A stretch of DNA of 64,000 nucleotides from Nissolia schottii (Eukaryota > Streptophyta > Magnoliopsida > Fabales > Fabaceae), in the NCBI GenBank assembly GCA_003254905.1, contig QANU01112002.1:101585-165584 (forward strand). The letters run 5' to 3'. Each line of letters starts with the position of its first letter. Positions within the stretch are counted from its first letter, which is position 1. The notes beneath the pieces were generated by a model that saw only the letters and a program-made list of their open reading frames with translations, was not told the DNA's origin and did no database searches. The position numbers and the translations under genes are program-made. Shown here piece after piece: positions 44,405 to 57,000 of the stretch.

Positions 44405-46012
44405 ATGGCTTCGAATTCTGAGAATATTGCAGTGTGTTCTCTTTGCCAGAAGGCATTATCACCTGATAATGAGATAACAAGTGATCCTGCAACCAATGGT
44501 GTGTGTGGTGATTGTAAGTTTTTATTACTCGAAGACTATGGGAGTCATATGGTTACCCAAAGCTCGCAGAGACGGCTTAGAGGGAGATTCAGGCACAACA
44601 GTTCTGAATCAGTTGACAATGTGGTTAATGCTGTGAGGCAAAACCAATCATCCACTGCTTCTGCAGAGGATCATCAACAAGTTTTGGAGTCGTTGCAGTA
44701 TGGTAGTATGCATACTACCCCTAGTGGGTCTAGTAGATGGAGGCGGGTTCTCTCTGATACCGACAGCGATGGTTTTGACAATTGGAGCTCTCTTTACGGT
44801 GAAAATGAATCTAATGCGAGTTTTAGACGGTATAGGGTTTCCCATGGTGAGACTGATTCGTTCTCTTTCAGTGCTTATGGAGGTGACTCAGATATCTCCG
44901 TAGACAGACATAGTATTTTAGGTACAGGAATGTTTGATTTACCAGATGTGGGAGATGATTTTGACAGTGACACTGATATAGATCCAATGCATGCTGGCCT
45001 TGGCCAATGGAACTCGGATAATATGGAAGATGATGAGGAGGAAGAAGAGGAGGAGGATGTTAATGATGAGGAGGAAGAAGAGGAGGAGGAAAGGGAATGG
45101 GAACTAGATGAGGCTGAGGAAGCTGAAGCCACAGCTCGCCTTCAAATGTTTTTCACCTCAAATCCGAGTGAGAGTAGGGGTCGCATTTCGGAATCAGATG
45201 TTGCTCAGATAATCAGCAATTTGCGAAATTTCGCTGATCACAGTTACACTAACTTGGAGGATGCTGGTTTACCTCCCTATGTTACAAACTTTGGTGATTT
45301 TCTTGATGCAAGACACTTCGAAGATCTTCTTGAGCATCTTGCCGAGAATGACCACTCGAGACGAGGAGCGCCTCCTGCATCTCTTTCTTTTGTGAATAAT
45401 CTGCCCCGTGTAGTAGTTGGCAAGGAGCATGAGAAGCATGGCGAACTAGTTTGCGCCATTTGCAAGGATGACTTGGCCCCTGGCACCGAAGTAAGCCAGC
45501 TTCCCTGCTCTCACCTCTATCACACCTGCTGCATTTTGCCATGGTTGAGCGCCCGAAACTCTTGCCCTCTTTGTCGTTATGAGCTTCCGACCGATGATAA
45601 GGATTATGAAGAGGGAAAGCAGAACATTGATGGTTGGCACGTGATCCATGAGAGGCAGCAACTAGATGTGGTGGATGATAGTTCCTCCCATGTCTCTAAT
45701 GGAGCCGAAGTGAACGAAGAGGACAGTACTAGTCAAAGTGTGATACAGAATAGAGAAGTAGTGAGCCTGAATTCTACCACGAATACGGCTGCAGCAAGTG
45801 GTGGTAGAGGAAGATGGTTTTTTCTTGCTGCAGCTCCAATTGTTAGTATAGTTGGCATTATGCTTGTCCTGTGGTTAGGTAACTCTCAGGCTGAAGAGGG
45901 AAGACACCTGGTCAGTCGCGATTTGTCCACGCAAAATCAGCGTCCAGTTCATGTTTATGCCTCACCTGACCAAAGGGAGAGTAGAAGCAGAAGATTGTGG
46001 TTCCCATTCTAA
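44405..46012 (+). CDS. RING-H2 E3 ubiquitin ligase with N-terminal CxxC pairs and C-terminal membrane anchor
   Basis: A single coding exon of 535 aa starting MASNSENIAVC. Frames upstream of this ATG are intron, so it is the only sensible start. Two cysteine pairs near the N-terminus (C11/C14 and C34/C37) form the zinc-ribbon-like motif found in related plant ligases. A strongly acidic run of Glu and Asp spans about 208-235. The RING-H2 (C3H2C3) lies at 350-390: CAIC, CSHLYH, CCILPW, CPLC. The spacing and the Pro-Trp after the fifth ligand pair favour E2 binding. A hydrophobic segment (FFLAAAPIVSIVGIMLVLWL, about 472-491) near the C-terminus suggests a tail anchor, leaving the RING in the cytosol. 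The family resembles Praja/RING1-like plant E3s. Substrate unknown. Confidence 0.93.
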   Translation: MASNSENIAVCSLCQKALSPDNEITSDPATNGVCGDCKFLLLEDYGSHMVTQSSQRRLRGRFRHNSSESVDNVVNAVRQNQSSTASAEDHQQVLESLQYGSMHTTPSGSSRWRRVLSDTDSDGFDNWSSLYGENESNASFRRYRVSHGETDSFSFSAYGGDSDISVDRHSILGTGMFDLPDVGDDFDSDTDIDPMHAGLGQWNSDNMEDDEEEEEEEDVNDEEEEEEEEREWELDEAEEAEATARLQMFFTSNPSESRGRISESDVAQIISNLRNFADHSYTNLEDAGLPPYVTNFGDFLDARHFEDLLEHLAENDHSRRGAPPASLSFVNNLPRVVVGKEHEKHGELVCAICKDDLAPGTEVSQLPCSHLYHTCCILPWLSARNSCPLCRYELPTDDKDYEEGKQNIDGWHVIHERQQLDVVDDSSSHVSNGAEVNEEDSTSQSVIQNREVVSLNSTTNTAAASGGRGRWFFLAAAPIVSIVGIMLVLWLGNSQAEEGRHLVSRDLSTQNQRPVHVYASPDQRESRSRRLWFPF

Positions 46013-46478
46013 GTACTTATTCAATTGTTTAATAATAGTACCTTGTAAGATGTGTTTCTTGGGGATGGGGTTTTTAGCTGACTCTGTTTCTGAGGTGTCT
46101 TCGTGTTCTCACTAATTTTCTGAAGTCATGTATAGAATTAGAGTTTGTAATAATACCTTATAATATGATCTTTGTTTATTGTACCTGTTTTCTTTCTTTC
46201 TTTCTTTTTCTTTACTTTGTTTGTCCTTCAAGGACCCAATACCAAAAAATTTGGTGATCCATGATGTTTTACTGTGTTAGACCAAAGTGGATGCTGTTTG
46301 CAACATTTTCATACAAATTATTGACCAAAGTTTCTTAGGTTGAGACGCACCATAAGCACTTAGAATATTGTAAGCAGAATTTGCTGCTAATTCTCAAGAG
46401 GAGGTTCCTTTCTAGACCATGCAGATTAATATGTGGCCCTATGTCTGGTTAATCATTTACAGAATGCACCGGATACAA
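46013..46478. other. 3' UTR and short intergenic stretch
   Basis: Likely 3' UTR of the RING-H2 gene (no defined polyadenylation site) and then intergenic sequence up to the SINE. Confidence 0.5.
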
Positions 46479-46666
46479 CCAACGGGGGTTGATCCAAGTG
46501 GTAAGCGGCTTGGTATCGCTTACGCAAGGTCCCGAGTTCGAGACCTTGTATACGCAGTTATCCCCGCTGGGAGACTCACCCGCCATAGCCAGGTGCACGA
46601 CCCGGGTCGACCCGAATTAGTCAAGGCTAAGCCTTAGATACTGGGCAAGCAACCTAAAAAAAAAAA
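46479..46666 (+). mobile_element. tRNA-derived SINE, full length, with perfect 18-bp target duplication
   Basis: The head (ccaacgggggttgatccaag then tggtaagcggc) resembles a tRNA A-box region, and gagttcgagacc (46534-46545) is a B box, so an internal RNA polymerase III promoter is present. The body follows and the 3' end is a run of about a dozen A. Both flanks are agaatgcaccggatacaa (46461-46478 and 46667-46684), an exact 18-bp target duplication, which implies a fairly recent insertion. It has no coding capacity and depends on a LINE for movement. It lies about 470 bp past the RING-H2 stop codon. Confidence 0.93.
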
Positions 46667-46684
46667 AGAATGCACCGGATACAA

Positions 46685-48120
46685 ACTTCACTTGAATTCT
46701 GTTCTATGAAGCATTGACATAGGACACACAAAATTTATAGGATACGGATATGTATATTAATTTAAGATTTCTAATATTATCTTGATATTTTTATCGATAT
46801 CAATGTTAATTATTAATTTTTAATTTTTTTTAAACTTCTTTTAAAATATATGAAGTATTTTAAATAATTTTTTGTGTAAATACTTATTATTTAATATTTA
46901 AAATATATTTTTTTTTGGACATGGTCCAAAATTTTTTTGGATACAATCCAGATAGGCTTTAGACATGACTATGTATTGCCATTTTATTTAAATATTTTTA
47001 AATATGCGTGTTAGACAAGTGTTTATGTATTAATATTTAAGATGTGTTAAATATGACAACCTTACAAAGTATACTCGTAATTCGGTTACAGGTAGATTTA
47101 TGGAGTGGATTAACAAGGCCATAGAAAGACTTGTTCCACCTAGATAAAGTAAGAGATGATGCATTTATATTTCTTAATTATAACAAGTTAACGTTATGAT
47201 GCACTTTAAATTAATCAAAGGCAATATTCTCACTGAATGTGTCGCATCAATCTCATCTATGCAAATAGACTAGTGAAAAAAACTCCAACTTGGTTGGTGC
47301 TCTGGTGGAGCTATTTACTTGCTATTTATTAAATCGACTATTCGAGTACAAGACAGATATTCCTGTTTTGTTTTGGGCCCACAAAGCCATTACATAAATT
47401 TGTATATCTTTTGATGCAGCAGCCAAAGTTGTCTTTTGTTTTCCAACAGGTTGTGATTGCAACGAAAGAACAAATCAAATTATTTTTTGTCCTAACCACC
47501 CAGTGTTCAAAATCCCCTAAACTCCAACTAATGTAACTTAACTCGAAACGGTTTACTATGGAGTAAAACTCTTAGTATTAACTCTTTTCAATTCATAAGG
47601 CTTAAACCTTTTTTTGTCTTTGTAAATAACGACCTCGAAAAACAAGTGGCAAATTGAACCGAGCAATCCTTGGTATGACAAAATGAAATTGAGAAGCAAT
47701 GATATGCCAAAGAATGTCCTTGGAATTGTATCCATTGGCATTGCTATTCTTGGCACAACACTTTTCCTGCAAATCAAGCCATACAATGCTCGACAAGCAT
47801 AAAGCTAGAAAATGGGGTTCTCCAAAACCAAGTTTGGTATATTGTAACTAGGCCTACAGTTCAAAACCAACAAACTTTGAAGAGGGGTTGAAGATGGTTT
47901 TTTTTTTCCCCATCTCTTCTGGGCAAGATCCTCTGATGAACATCATGAATCAGTAGGCAGGTTGACATCATCATGATCATAGCCATATCTATAATATATA
48001 TTTTCCCATTAAAATAATATGGTGGTGTTTCTGCACTAATCTAACTTCAATTGGACAAAATGAATGGGGGAATAAATTACAAAATATTTGCCAAACCATC
48101 ACAGCCCTCTCTGTGAGGTC
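46685..48120. other. Intergenic DNA and 3' flank of the PILS6 gene
   Basis: AT-rich; no gene recognised. The part next to 48120 is the probable 3' UTR of the minus-strand PILS6 gene. Confidence 0.5.
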
Positions 48121-51100
48121 TCAGAAGAGTATGTTTATGAATAGAACAATCCATCCCGCCATTGAGATCACAGCAAAGATATGGACCCAGAACAGTGCGG
48201 CAGCCGCCTCCCTCCCACAACCTCGTAAATTAGCAACAGCCCCTGTGAACAAGTAACAACATTCGTCAGATAATAAAACCAATGTCCCAAGAAAAAACTC
48301 ATGTCCATATTATAAAGTCCAACTTAACATTATTATGTTTGATTTTTGTTTGTGTGTAAACAATCGGTATCCGAAATCCACTGGATTCTAACTAATTTGG
48401 CTTAAGTCAGGTCAACTATGAGGATAAAGCTCTCCTAGTGTTACTTTTTCTCCATTCACAAGTGACGGGACTGAAACCTTGCTTAAGGTTAACAAGTGTG
48501 TACTGATTATTCATTAACCATTACAATCGAACAATCTTGTACACTAATAACAAAAATTCTTGAGCAACATGACACTTGAAAGGCCAAAGTGACAACAACT
48601 TCCAAACTTTTCTGCCCATTTTGCCAACCCAAGAAAAACGTGTGTTGTGCTACTGCCAGAGTACTTTTAAGTTGCATTCCCTAGAAAATGTTCAGAAATG
48701 TAGTGAGGAAGGATGTGTATGGTATACCTGAAAGAACAGATGTCGGCATAGAGTGTTGAAGGAGTAGGACGAACCGGAACATCTTATCACCAGGGGGAAG
48801 AAAACCAAGCTTGTCAGCCAACATGACAATGCCGATTCCAGCAGGAGGCACTAAAACTAACCGCCCAAAAATGATAGCAGCAGTTGTCCGAAGACCAAGC
48901 TTTGAACCTCCAGGTCCTGCAACCAAGACAAAATGCCCTCAACCATGATTCATTGAAATGTTTCACCCAAAGCTCAAAATGCCACTTGGATCTTACACAC
49001 ATGATAAGTGAAGTTGATCAAATACAATGAGATGAGAGCTTTATGAGATAAGTTACCGTCAACAAGGTTGCCTCCCAAAGCCAACAGAATGCATGGAATC
49101 ATGGCCTCCCTGGTCACGAAAGGAACTATCAGACAGTACCAATATATTCATAACTAACCCACGAAGAATTACAGAACTAAAATACTGTGACTAAGTTCCA
49201 TAACACGTATATTTGATGTTTAACTGTTCACGGATTGCCTTATAACCAAGGTTGAAATGTTTTCCTGAAAATATAATTTTCTATAGAGAAATATTTTATT
49301 TGAGAGAAAAGAGGATGAATAAGGGGGAAGAAGATAAGATAGCATCTTTTATACTGTAAAGAAGCAGAAAGAAAATGATGAATTGGAAAGGCTCGATGTT
49401 TATAAAGTTGCAAGTTAAAAGAATAATAATTAGGTGAAACTATGAGTCACTAAAGGCTTATACTTTGATATTTCTGGTAGTAAAGGCTATGGTGTTGCTC
49501 CAATTTCCCAAAGGAAAAAAGTTCAACTTCCAAAGGTTGGTATGTTGTTCATTAGATTAATGAATCCTTACTAAAGAAAACAAACAAAATTTATATCACC
49601 AACAATATAAACGTAAAAGGATCTTCAAACAAAATTAAATGTTCAGACCCAAGAATCATGCAGCTATCAGTGAAGAAGTACAGCGGGGCATCAGATGTAA
49701 AGATTAGTTGCTTGAGAAATGGGACTGCACCAAGTACCATGGCCAGAATCTGCAAAAACATGTGCAATACCTCAATCAAAATCAACTCCATTGATTTATT
49801 AACACAACAATGATCCATTCACCAAAATACCAGTAAACCAGCAACATTCTTCCACTTAGACAAACTTATACATAAGGTGTTTGCTCTGGGTATTACATTA
49901 CTATTAGTAGGTAAACCAATACAGACATTTCCTAATATTTTTCAATTATCTATAAGACTCAGCATTAATACTGCTGATAACGAGAAGTAAAATGTAAAAA
50001 AGAAAAAGTTAAGCATAAGAGTTGGAATAAAAAAAAAATGGTCCAAATCCACTCCTCTCAATGCTTTGAACAATTGAGCACTTCTTGATCAGGTTTCCCT
50101 GGATCTAAAACCGAACACTGACAGAAAACCTCCACATTGCATCTGGGATTTTAGTGCACAAAGTTGTTTCTCTAATTGTTTTACCAGATTTTGCAGAATA
50201 CAGATCATACATAAAGTGGACTATGATATCAGGACAAGTAAGATACAGCTTCCAACCATACACATCAATACAAAAGAGAGAGGGTATGAGAAGAATCTGG
50301 TATAAAGAATGGGAAAAACTAAAACATTAGTTATAGGTTCAACAAAAACTTACCGATGCAATGATAGGGGGTTGAATTATTTGCTTAAGCTTCAACTTCT
50401 CATAAAGATATGGCAAGATATCTTTTATCTGCACTAACAACCATGCATAAACATTGTATCCAGAGAACAACATAATACAAATGAGATAACTGAACAGGCA
50501 CTCACTGGAGAGTGCACAAATATAAAAATTAAACCATCAATTCAAAAGCCAAAAGTAGGAAGATGGTGAAAATCATATTAAAATACCTGAGCACTTCAAT
50601 GAGAACATTTATATAAATAACATGAAGTTGCATAAGCATAAATTCTACACAACATAGTCATGAAAATGGCCAGACTACAAATTTGTAAGAAAAAACAGAA
50701 ACACAAATTTCCATCATTGCATGGCACAGTAGTCAGGAGTCATCTATTTAACACGAGTAAAAGGAGTGCGGAAGACACTGATTTAGATTACGGGGAAATA
50801 TACTCGAGAAAATCATATCCCCAGTATGTCATTGTTGTTTCCTTGAAAATACTGAAGCTATTTTTCCTTCCCCCCACACTCAACTTTCATCTTTTACTTA
50901 ATCAAATCACACGGCAAAACCAAAACCAAAAGGAAAAAAGAAAAGAAAACCTCAACATCTGCATATCAAGTTAATCTCACCTTCCATTTCTTTGAAGCGT
51001 TTGGACCTGTTGAAGTGACCTCCTCCTCTTGTGTAAGCAATGGAGCTTGCTCGGGCGAACCATCATTCTTTGGAGCACTCTTTATGGGGAGGTTTTCATT

Positions 51101-52884
51101 ATCAATGTCAAATGTGCCTTCTGGAGGAGGAGCCAACATTTGAAATACATATGTGTATAGGATGATGGCACCGACCTAAGACAGACGAGAATTAGTAACT
51201 CCTGACTATATTACTAGTCTTTTTGTTTTACTGAGAGTACGATTTGTAGAACAATATGAATACATAAACTTGCCTTAAGTTATAACAAAGACCATGAAAT
51301 TAAGAGCTTATATATTGAAAATTGCTTAAGAAGTGAATCAATTATGAGCCGAGGCACAAGATATCAACAACTAAGACAAAGTTGTAGTGGTCAACAAGGT
51401 ATCTAGAAACCTACCCACTGGCCAAACGATATATAGGCAGTTCCATCTGTACTGCACTTATCTGGGTCTCCGAAAGGATTATTTCGGTCTCGACACAAAG
51501 CAGCAATCAGGACAAGCGGCACATTCCCGATATTTCCTGTAAAGGAAAATATTCTTCAGTTCAAGACAAGTAAAAGACAACACATAGAGCGGAGACTTTG
51601 CTCTTAACTTCCAATTTAGTCAATATGTCATACACAACCATTCAGTCATTTCTAGTCTTATGATGGGCGTGTCAGCTCAAGTATAACAACAACAACAAAG
51701 CTTTTCTGTACTAAGTGGAATGGGTTACATGAATTTAAGAATGCTGTTATTTCCTATCATAAACTATGTATGTAGACAAACCATTTAAACCCAAATCTTT
51801 CTTAATGGTTTTATCTATAGTTTTTCATACTCTCCCTCTCCCTCTAACCATTAAGATACACTTGATCAAATCTGCTCTCTTTACTAGGGCTTATACAAGT
51901 CTTCTCTACACAGGACCAAACCAGCTATGACAAAATTTCACCATCTTTTCCTGAACAGATGCTATCCAAACTTTCTTTCCAATGCATTTGTTCCTAATCT
52001 TATCTTGTCTAGTGTGTCCTCTCATCTAACTTAGTATTCACATCTCCACAACATTGAACTTATTCTCTTGTTAGCTTTTTACCGTCCAACAATCAGTCCC
52101 AAATCAGACGCAAATGCTGCAGATGTAAAGAAAGAAAAAGAAGAGACAAAGGGTTGAGATCTGGTTACCGATTCCAATATGTACAATTGTAAACTTGAAG
52201 AAAGGGTATGGCGGTCGGACGATGGTGGCAACAATAAAACCAATGATTGAGCCTGAAATGGTGGCCAGCACAACATTAATGGGAATAAACCACCTGCAAA
52301 ACAGAACCAACCATCAATTAATTGAGTCTTCTCTTCTTTTGGTGTGTGTGTGTGTGTGTGTGGGTGGTTTGTACATGACTTATCAATCACTACTACAAAA
52401 AATTTCAATAAAAAGAAAAAGCAAATAACGGTGAGTGGGGTAAAAGGGTATTACTAGTTGTGAATATCACCACCTACCAGTCAAGCATCTTCTGCAAGGT
52501 AACAGCTTGTCCCAATTGGGAGAATATCAAGCAAGGTAGCAACAGTGTAAACACAAGCTACAAAAAAATAAAAAAAATAAAAAAATTGAGTGAGTCAGAG
52601 AGGAGAAAAAAAAGGGACCAAAATTTCAATTTGAGAGCACATGCATGATGCGAATGAATACATACCCCATTGAGAAGCTTCCTTCCTGTAGCTGGCAAGA
52701 TGTTAACATACTTGGAAGCCATGAGGAACCCCAAGAAGCACATGGTGAAGACCTTTGCTATTGGCAACACAGCAATTTTGATTGAACCCAACACTGATTC
52801 TCCTCCTCCTCCAGCGGCAGCGGCAGCAGCAGCAGCACCCACCTGATCTTGAAGGGCCAACAAAAACCTCTCCGCAGTTGCCAT
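48121..52884 (-). CDS. PILS6: PIN-LIKES auxin carrier, PILS6 type
   Basis: Ten exons on the minus strand: 52884-52666, 52557-52478, 52293-52169, 51536-51415, 51175-50981, 50428-50354, 49749-49649, 49109-49057, 48916-48728, 48242-48121. All are GT-AG and in phase, giving 426 aa (Arabidopsis PILS6 has about 431). PILS proteins sit in the ER membrane and limit nuclear auxin signalling. Family-specific stretches are present: SVLGSIKIAVLPIAKVF, FLMASKYVNILP, QLGQAVTLQKMLDWWFIP, GNIGNVPLVLIAALCRD, FTDSCMILG, PCILLALGGNL, LLLQHSMPTSVLSGAVANLR and the end INILF. Two hydrophobic bundles flank a central hydrophilic loop (about 195-260). The N-terminus has a poly-Ala/Gly stretch after an ordinary start. 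No defect is seen. Intron 9 holds a SINE-like insertion (48361-48530). Confidence 0.93.
48361..48530 (-). mobile_element. Second SINE-like family, copy in PILS6 intron 9
   Basis: Minus-strand blocks taagcaaggtttcagtcccg (a B-box-like gtttcagtccc), then cactaggagagctttatcctc, recur in weaker form at 54297-54430 (taagcaatatttcaag, cactagccctagatgagatttatctc). The boundaries are uncertain. Confidence 0.4.
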
Positions 52885-54046
52885 TGTTTTCCCTTCTGCT
52901 GTTGTTATTCTTGTTGGTGCTCCAAAGTCAATTCAATCTGGGAAATTATCAAAGAGAGGGGAGACAGAGAATCCTTAAAGACAGTTGAAGACTTAGCAGA
53001 GAAACAGGAACAGAGCGGTGCAGCGGTGCTCCTGCGTCAGCAAGTGCACCTTAATAATAATGATATGATGAATTGGCGATGTTATTTTTGCCTATTTTCT
53101 CTTCTCTTTCTCTCCAACGTAATTAAGAAGAGACACACAGAGAGAGAGAGAGAGTCAGCGTCAGAGAGAGAGGAAAATTGAGAGACAGATCGCATCAGCA
53201 GACCCTACTATGAATATGAATCAATCATATGATTTTCTTTCTTTCGTTTTATATAATAATAACTCTCTCTCTAACTACGAGTCTATAAACCCTGAATCTA
53301 AAATCCAATGTTACAAAACCACCTACCCTTCTTCTTCAGGATGAAATAATAATAAAAAAATAATGGCAGTTACGGCAATAGGTATGCCTGATTCTATTTT
53401 ATACCAATTTTCAATTTTCCCTTTTGTTTTGCCATCAAATTTCAACATTCGATCCCCCCCCCCCCGAACTTTTTCTTTTCCACAAATAAGTAGCACTTTT
53501 TCATAAATAAAATAAATAAAAAAAATCACTTTCTCAAAAGCCTTTTCTTTAAAAAAAATAATAAATTAGATGATTCAATTACTCGAAATGAATGTAATTA
53601 ATAAGTCAAAAGTGAATCAGATATATATTAATAATAAATAAAAGATTAAAAAAATATTTTTTTTTTACTTTTTCAATTATATGTCAGTTTAATAAAGAAT
53701 ACTATTAATCAGTTTTTGCTTGTTCTATCCTTATTTAGATGGGAATGATATAAAAAAAAGGGAATACTTTAGAAAATTTTTAAAAAAAGTTTTTCCTGTT
53801 AAATTATTATTAAATTTGGAAGGACAGAAAAAGAAGAGAGGATTAAACTATAACAATAATTTTATTTTCAATTGAATCACTGATATTTTGACTTATTATC
53901 AAGAACACGACTAATTCAGCGATAGGATATTTTTTTTTCATTTTTATGGCTCAACCCATTGTAATTAATATATACTTTAATTTTTCTAAAATTGAATATT
54001 TTATAATTTTCTCAAACCGTGTGTATTAAAAAATAAGCACTTATTT
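52885..54046. other. PILS6 promoter and leader, intergenic DNA
   Basis: The region just above the ATG is CT-rich on the coding strand (53139-53175 is GA-rich on the plus strand), a frequent plant leader feature. Further right is AT-rich, with a 14-C run near 53453. No gene recognised. Confidence 0.5.
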
Positions 54047-54196
54047 TTTTTAGGGTGCCTGTCTGGTATCCGAGGCTTAGCCTTGACTAAGCGGGTGAGT
54101 CTCCCAGCGGGAATAACTGCGTACACAAGGTCTCGAACTCGGGACTTTGCTTAAGCGATACCAAGCCGCTTACCACTTGAACCAACCCCCGTTGGT
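54047..54196 (-). mobile_element. tRNA-derived SINE, minus orientation, with 18-bp target duplication
   Basis: Same family as 46479-46666: head accaacgggggttgg, B box cccgagttcgagacc, body, and a short poly(A) (T on the plus strand). About 30 bp of the body around the gacccgggtcgaccc block are missing. The flanks are both aaaaataagcacttattt (54029-54046 and 54197-54214). Confidence 0.9.
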
Positions 54197-54214
54197 AAAA
54201 ATAAGCACTTATTT

Positions 54215-55899
54215 GATAACACATGTATTATAAACTAACAATATTCAGTGTTCACTATATTTTTTTTACCCTTCACAAAATCACTATACTTCAACTAATT
54301 TTTTTTAGTCGATTTGACTTAGTACGAGATAAATCTCATCTAGGGCTAGTGTTTTTTTTCTTTCGTCTACAATTCTTAAACTTGAAATATTGCTTAAGAT
54401 AAACACTTGCCCAATCATTTTAACAAACCAAGTATGTTTTCTCTCTTGCTCTAACTCAACTTCTCTTCTGTTTAGTTTGTATTTGTTTATGTTGCTAAAA
54501 TAACAAAAAATAATAATAATTTATTTAAATTTAAATTTAAATAATAAACATGTAATTAAAAGTTCGTATGTTTCCAAAGATAATCATATAGTTAGTAAAC
54601 TACTATTTTAATTTCAATTTAAAAAATTAATTAATGTTAATAAATTTTTATTTTATAAAATTTAATTTTAAAATTTGAAATTATTAATAAGATATTTTTT
54701 TATTATATTTTCTAAACAAATAATTGATAATAATATTTTAAACAATTAACATCCAAATTGGGGAAATTCCACTTAAATATGGATAAAAAATACATTTAAT
54801 ATTAGAATGTAAGCATTTTGCAAAGATTATTGAAATGTGGTAGTATTTGATAAATCGTCAAAAAATAAGGCTATTTACGTAAAATATAAATTTTTTAAAC
54901 AATCGATTCTAAATCATCATTAAAGGAGGTGATTTATCTAATTTTCTTTTTTAAATGAAACTAAATCACCAAGAAAAGTGGCAAATTATATGATTTTTAA
55001 TTAAAAAAAAATGAAAGCAACTGTGCTGCAGGTTTTGTTACAGGAACATGCATATAAGAGAGTCTCAGAAACACGCATACGTACATTTACAACTAAATGT
55101 GCTACTTTTTTCCTTTTTATGTAAATAATCACTTCTTTGGATGATTTATGTACTGAATTTTTTTAAATGTAAACTGTTACTTCTTTTGGCGATTTTTTTT
55201 ATCACATTTTGGAAAACTAAGCAAAGATACCACATTCTTGTGCTTTTTAAATATCTTTACCACACTAAAATGTTCTAAATTCAAATTTCATTAAATGTAT
55301 TTTTGAAATACAAAAAAAAATTAACATCAAATTGAAAAATTCATATTATAATAGTGGCAAAATTTTAATTGTGATCTAATTATATATTATTATATTTTTA
55401 CCAGAATTTTCTTATGTTACTTTTTAATAAAACATCAAAAAATATATATTAAAATTTAGAAAGAAAAAACTTATACCAGAACTCCATTAAAATCAAACTC
55501 TAATATAAGCATTAAAAAAAACCTCAAGCTCTAATATCAAGATTCAGAAGATTATAAGGAATAAAATAGTTTCTTATAATTTTTCTTTCTTTTTTACTGA
55601 AGAAAGGAGCCTAGAGCTTTACAGAAAAACTTTTAATTTAATTTTGCATTCACATTCCACACTTGAGATGCACAAAAATAAAAAAAAAAAATTCACACTT
55701 GAGAGCAAGAAGGTCGATTCCTTTCGGCATTTGTTTACTTTTAGGCTCATTCTAACATGGTCCTGGTACTTTTAAAAATAAGAAACGGAAATTTTGTCCA
55801 AAATGTAATAGAAGGTGGTTGTTTTAACAATTTAGAAAACCTTAGGGCTTAGGGTATTGAAGTGCTCATTTTTAAACATTAGGGGGTTGTCATATCCCC
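54215..55899. other. AT-rich intergenic DNA
   Basis: Contains the second copy of the other SINE-like family (54297-54430). Otherwise nothing recognisable. Confidence 0.45.
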
Positions 55900-55919
55900 C
55901 ATTTGGCAAATGACCATGG

Positions 55920-56110
55920 GAAAATTATGGTTGTCATATCTTCCAATGGAGCTATGAAGTGTGGAGAATGCTTTTGACACTTATCACATTTTTTTTACAA
56001 AGCTTACGGCATCTACCGAGATGGTGGGCCAATAGAATCCAGCCCGAATAACCTTGAATGTCAAATTCCTTCCTCCGAAATGGCTTCCACAAGCTCCTTA
56101 TGAACTTCCT
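55920..56110 (-). pseudogene. Tat integrase N-terminal zinc-finger remnant
   Basis: Over frame breaks the minus strand reads AGFYWPT and CDKCQKHSPHF, the conserved HHCC zinc-finger region of integrase. The catalytic core is absent because the element ends near 55900. Confidence 0.7.
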
Positions 56111-56579
56111 CTAAGGCTAAATGTGCTACCTTACGTCCTAAACACTTTAACAAGGGTTGTGCTTGACTCTTCTTATATAGTTGATAAAAAATTACAGTGA
56201 AATGAGTTGCCTTCCTAACAAACTTCCAAGCTTCTATGGAATCTTATGGCAAAATTCCTTTCTAGATATAATCTAGGATTGGGGTTATCCATGTTGGGTT
56301 ATCATCTCAGATTTGTCCCACCTCAGAACAAAGAGATATGGATGAGCAACACAAAATCTCTTGAATAACAACTTTGCTTCTCGAAGAAGTTCCATCATCT
56401 CATATCTGCTCGATTTTGGAGCAAAGAGATGTTGATGGATTGCATAAGACTTCTTGAATGAAGGTTCTTTTGTTTTTGTTTGGTTTTGTACATGCCAACT
56501 TTGGTAGAATATCAACTTGTGCATTTTGTTCTTTGGGGATATATTTTATCTCCATATGCTAAAAATGCTTTTGAAACAA

Positions 56580-57000
56580 TTTGACATGTTCCCAATACTT
56601 GTGTAATAACTCATGTCGTACTTGATATTCACCCAAAATATGCGACATAACCAATTGGGAATCATTGTGTATTGAGATTTTTCTAGCTCCAAGATCCTTT
56701 GCTAGTTTCATACTAGCTATTAATGCTTCATATTTCGCTTGATTGTTGGATGTTTTGAATTACAACTGCAAAGAGAGTTCTATTGTCACCCCTAAAGCAT
56801 TTTCTACTATCACATCCTCACCATTACCTTTGATGTTGGAGGATCCATCAACATGAACTACCCATACATCTTCGTCCTTATCTCCAACTGGAATGTCTGT
56901 CAATTTGGTGACTAAATCAGTTAGGACTTGACCTTTGATGGCTGTACAAGGTTGGTATCTTAGACCATACTTGGAAAGTTCAATAGCCCATGTCACCATT
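56580..57000 (-). pseudogene. Archaeal-type RNase H remnant
   Basis: WVVHVDGSSNIKGNG (near 56890), followed over a stop by an AKYEALIASMKLA-like stretch and a DSQLVM-like stretch, matches the second RNase H (W-x-x-x-VDGSSN, AEYEAL, DSQLV) of the Tat lineage. The normal RNase H lies before it. Confidence 0.75.

Noticed and set aside
44875-45661. Several minus-strand frames within the RING-H2 gene
   Set aside because: Poly-Ser and similar runs that mirror the Glu/Asp-rich region of the real protein; no family match.
46500-46550. A functional tRNA gene
   Set aside because: A and B boxes are present but the cloverleaf cannot be closed; the poly(A) and target duplication show it is a SINE.
52389-52403. 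cactactacaaaaaa in a PILS6 intron, like a CACTA left end
   Set aside because: No matching inverted end or GGT-like duplication was found within a sensible distance; this 15-mer is common in AT-rich introns.
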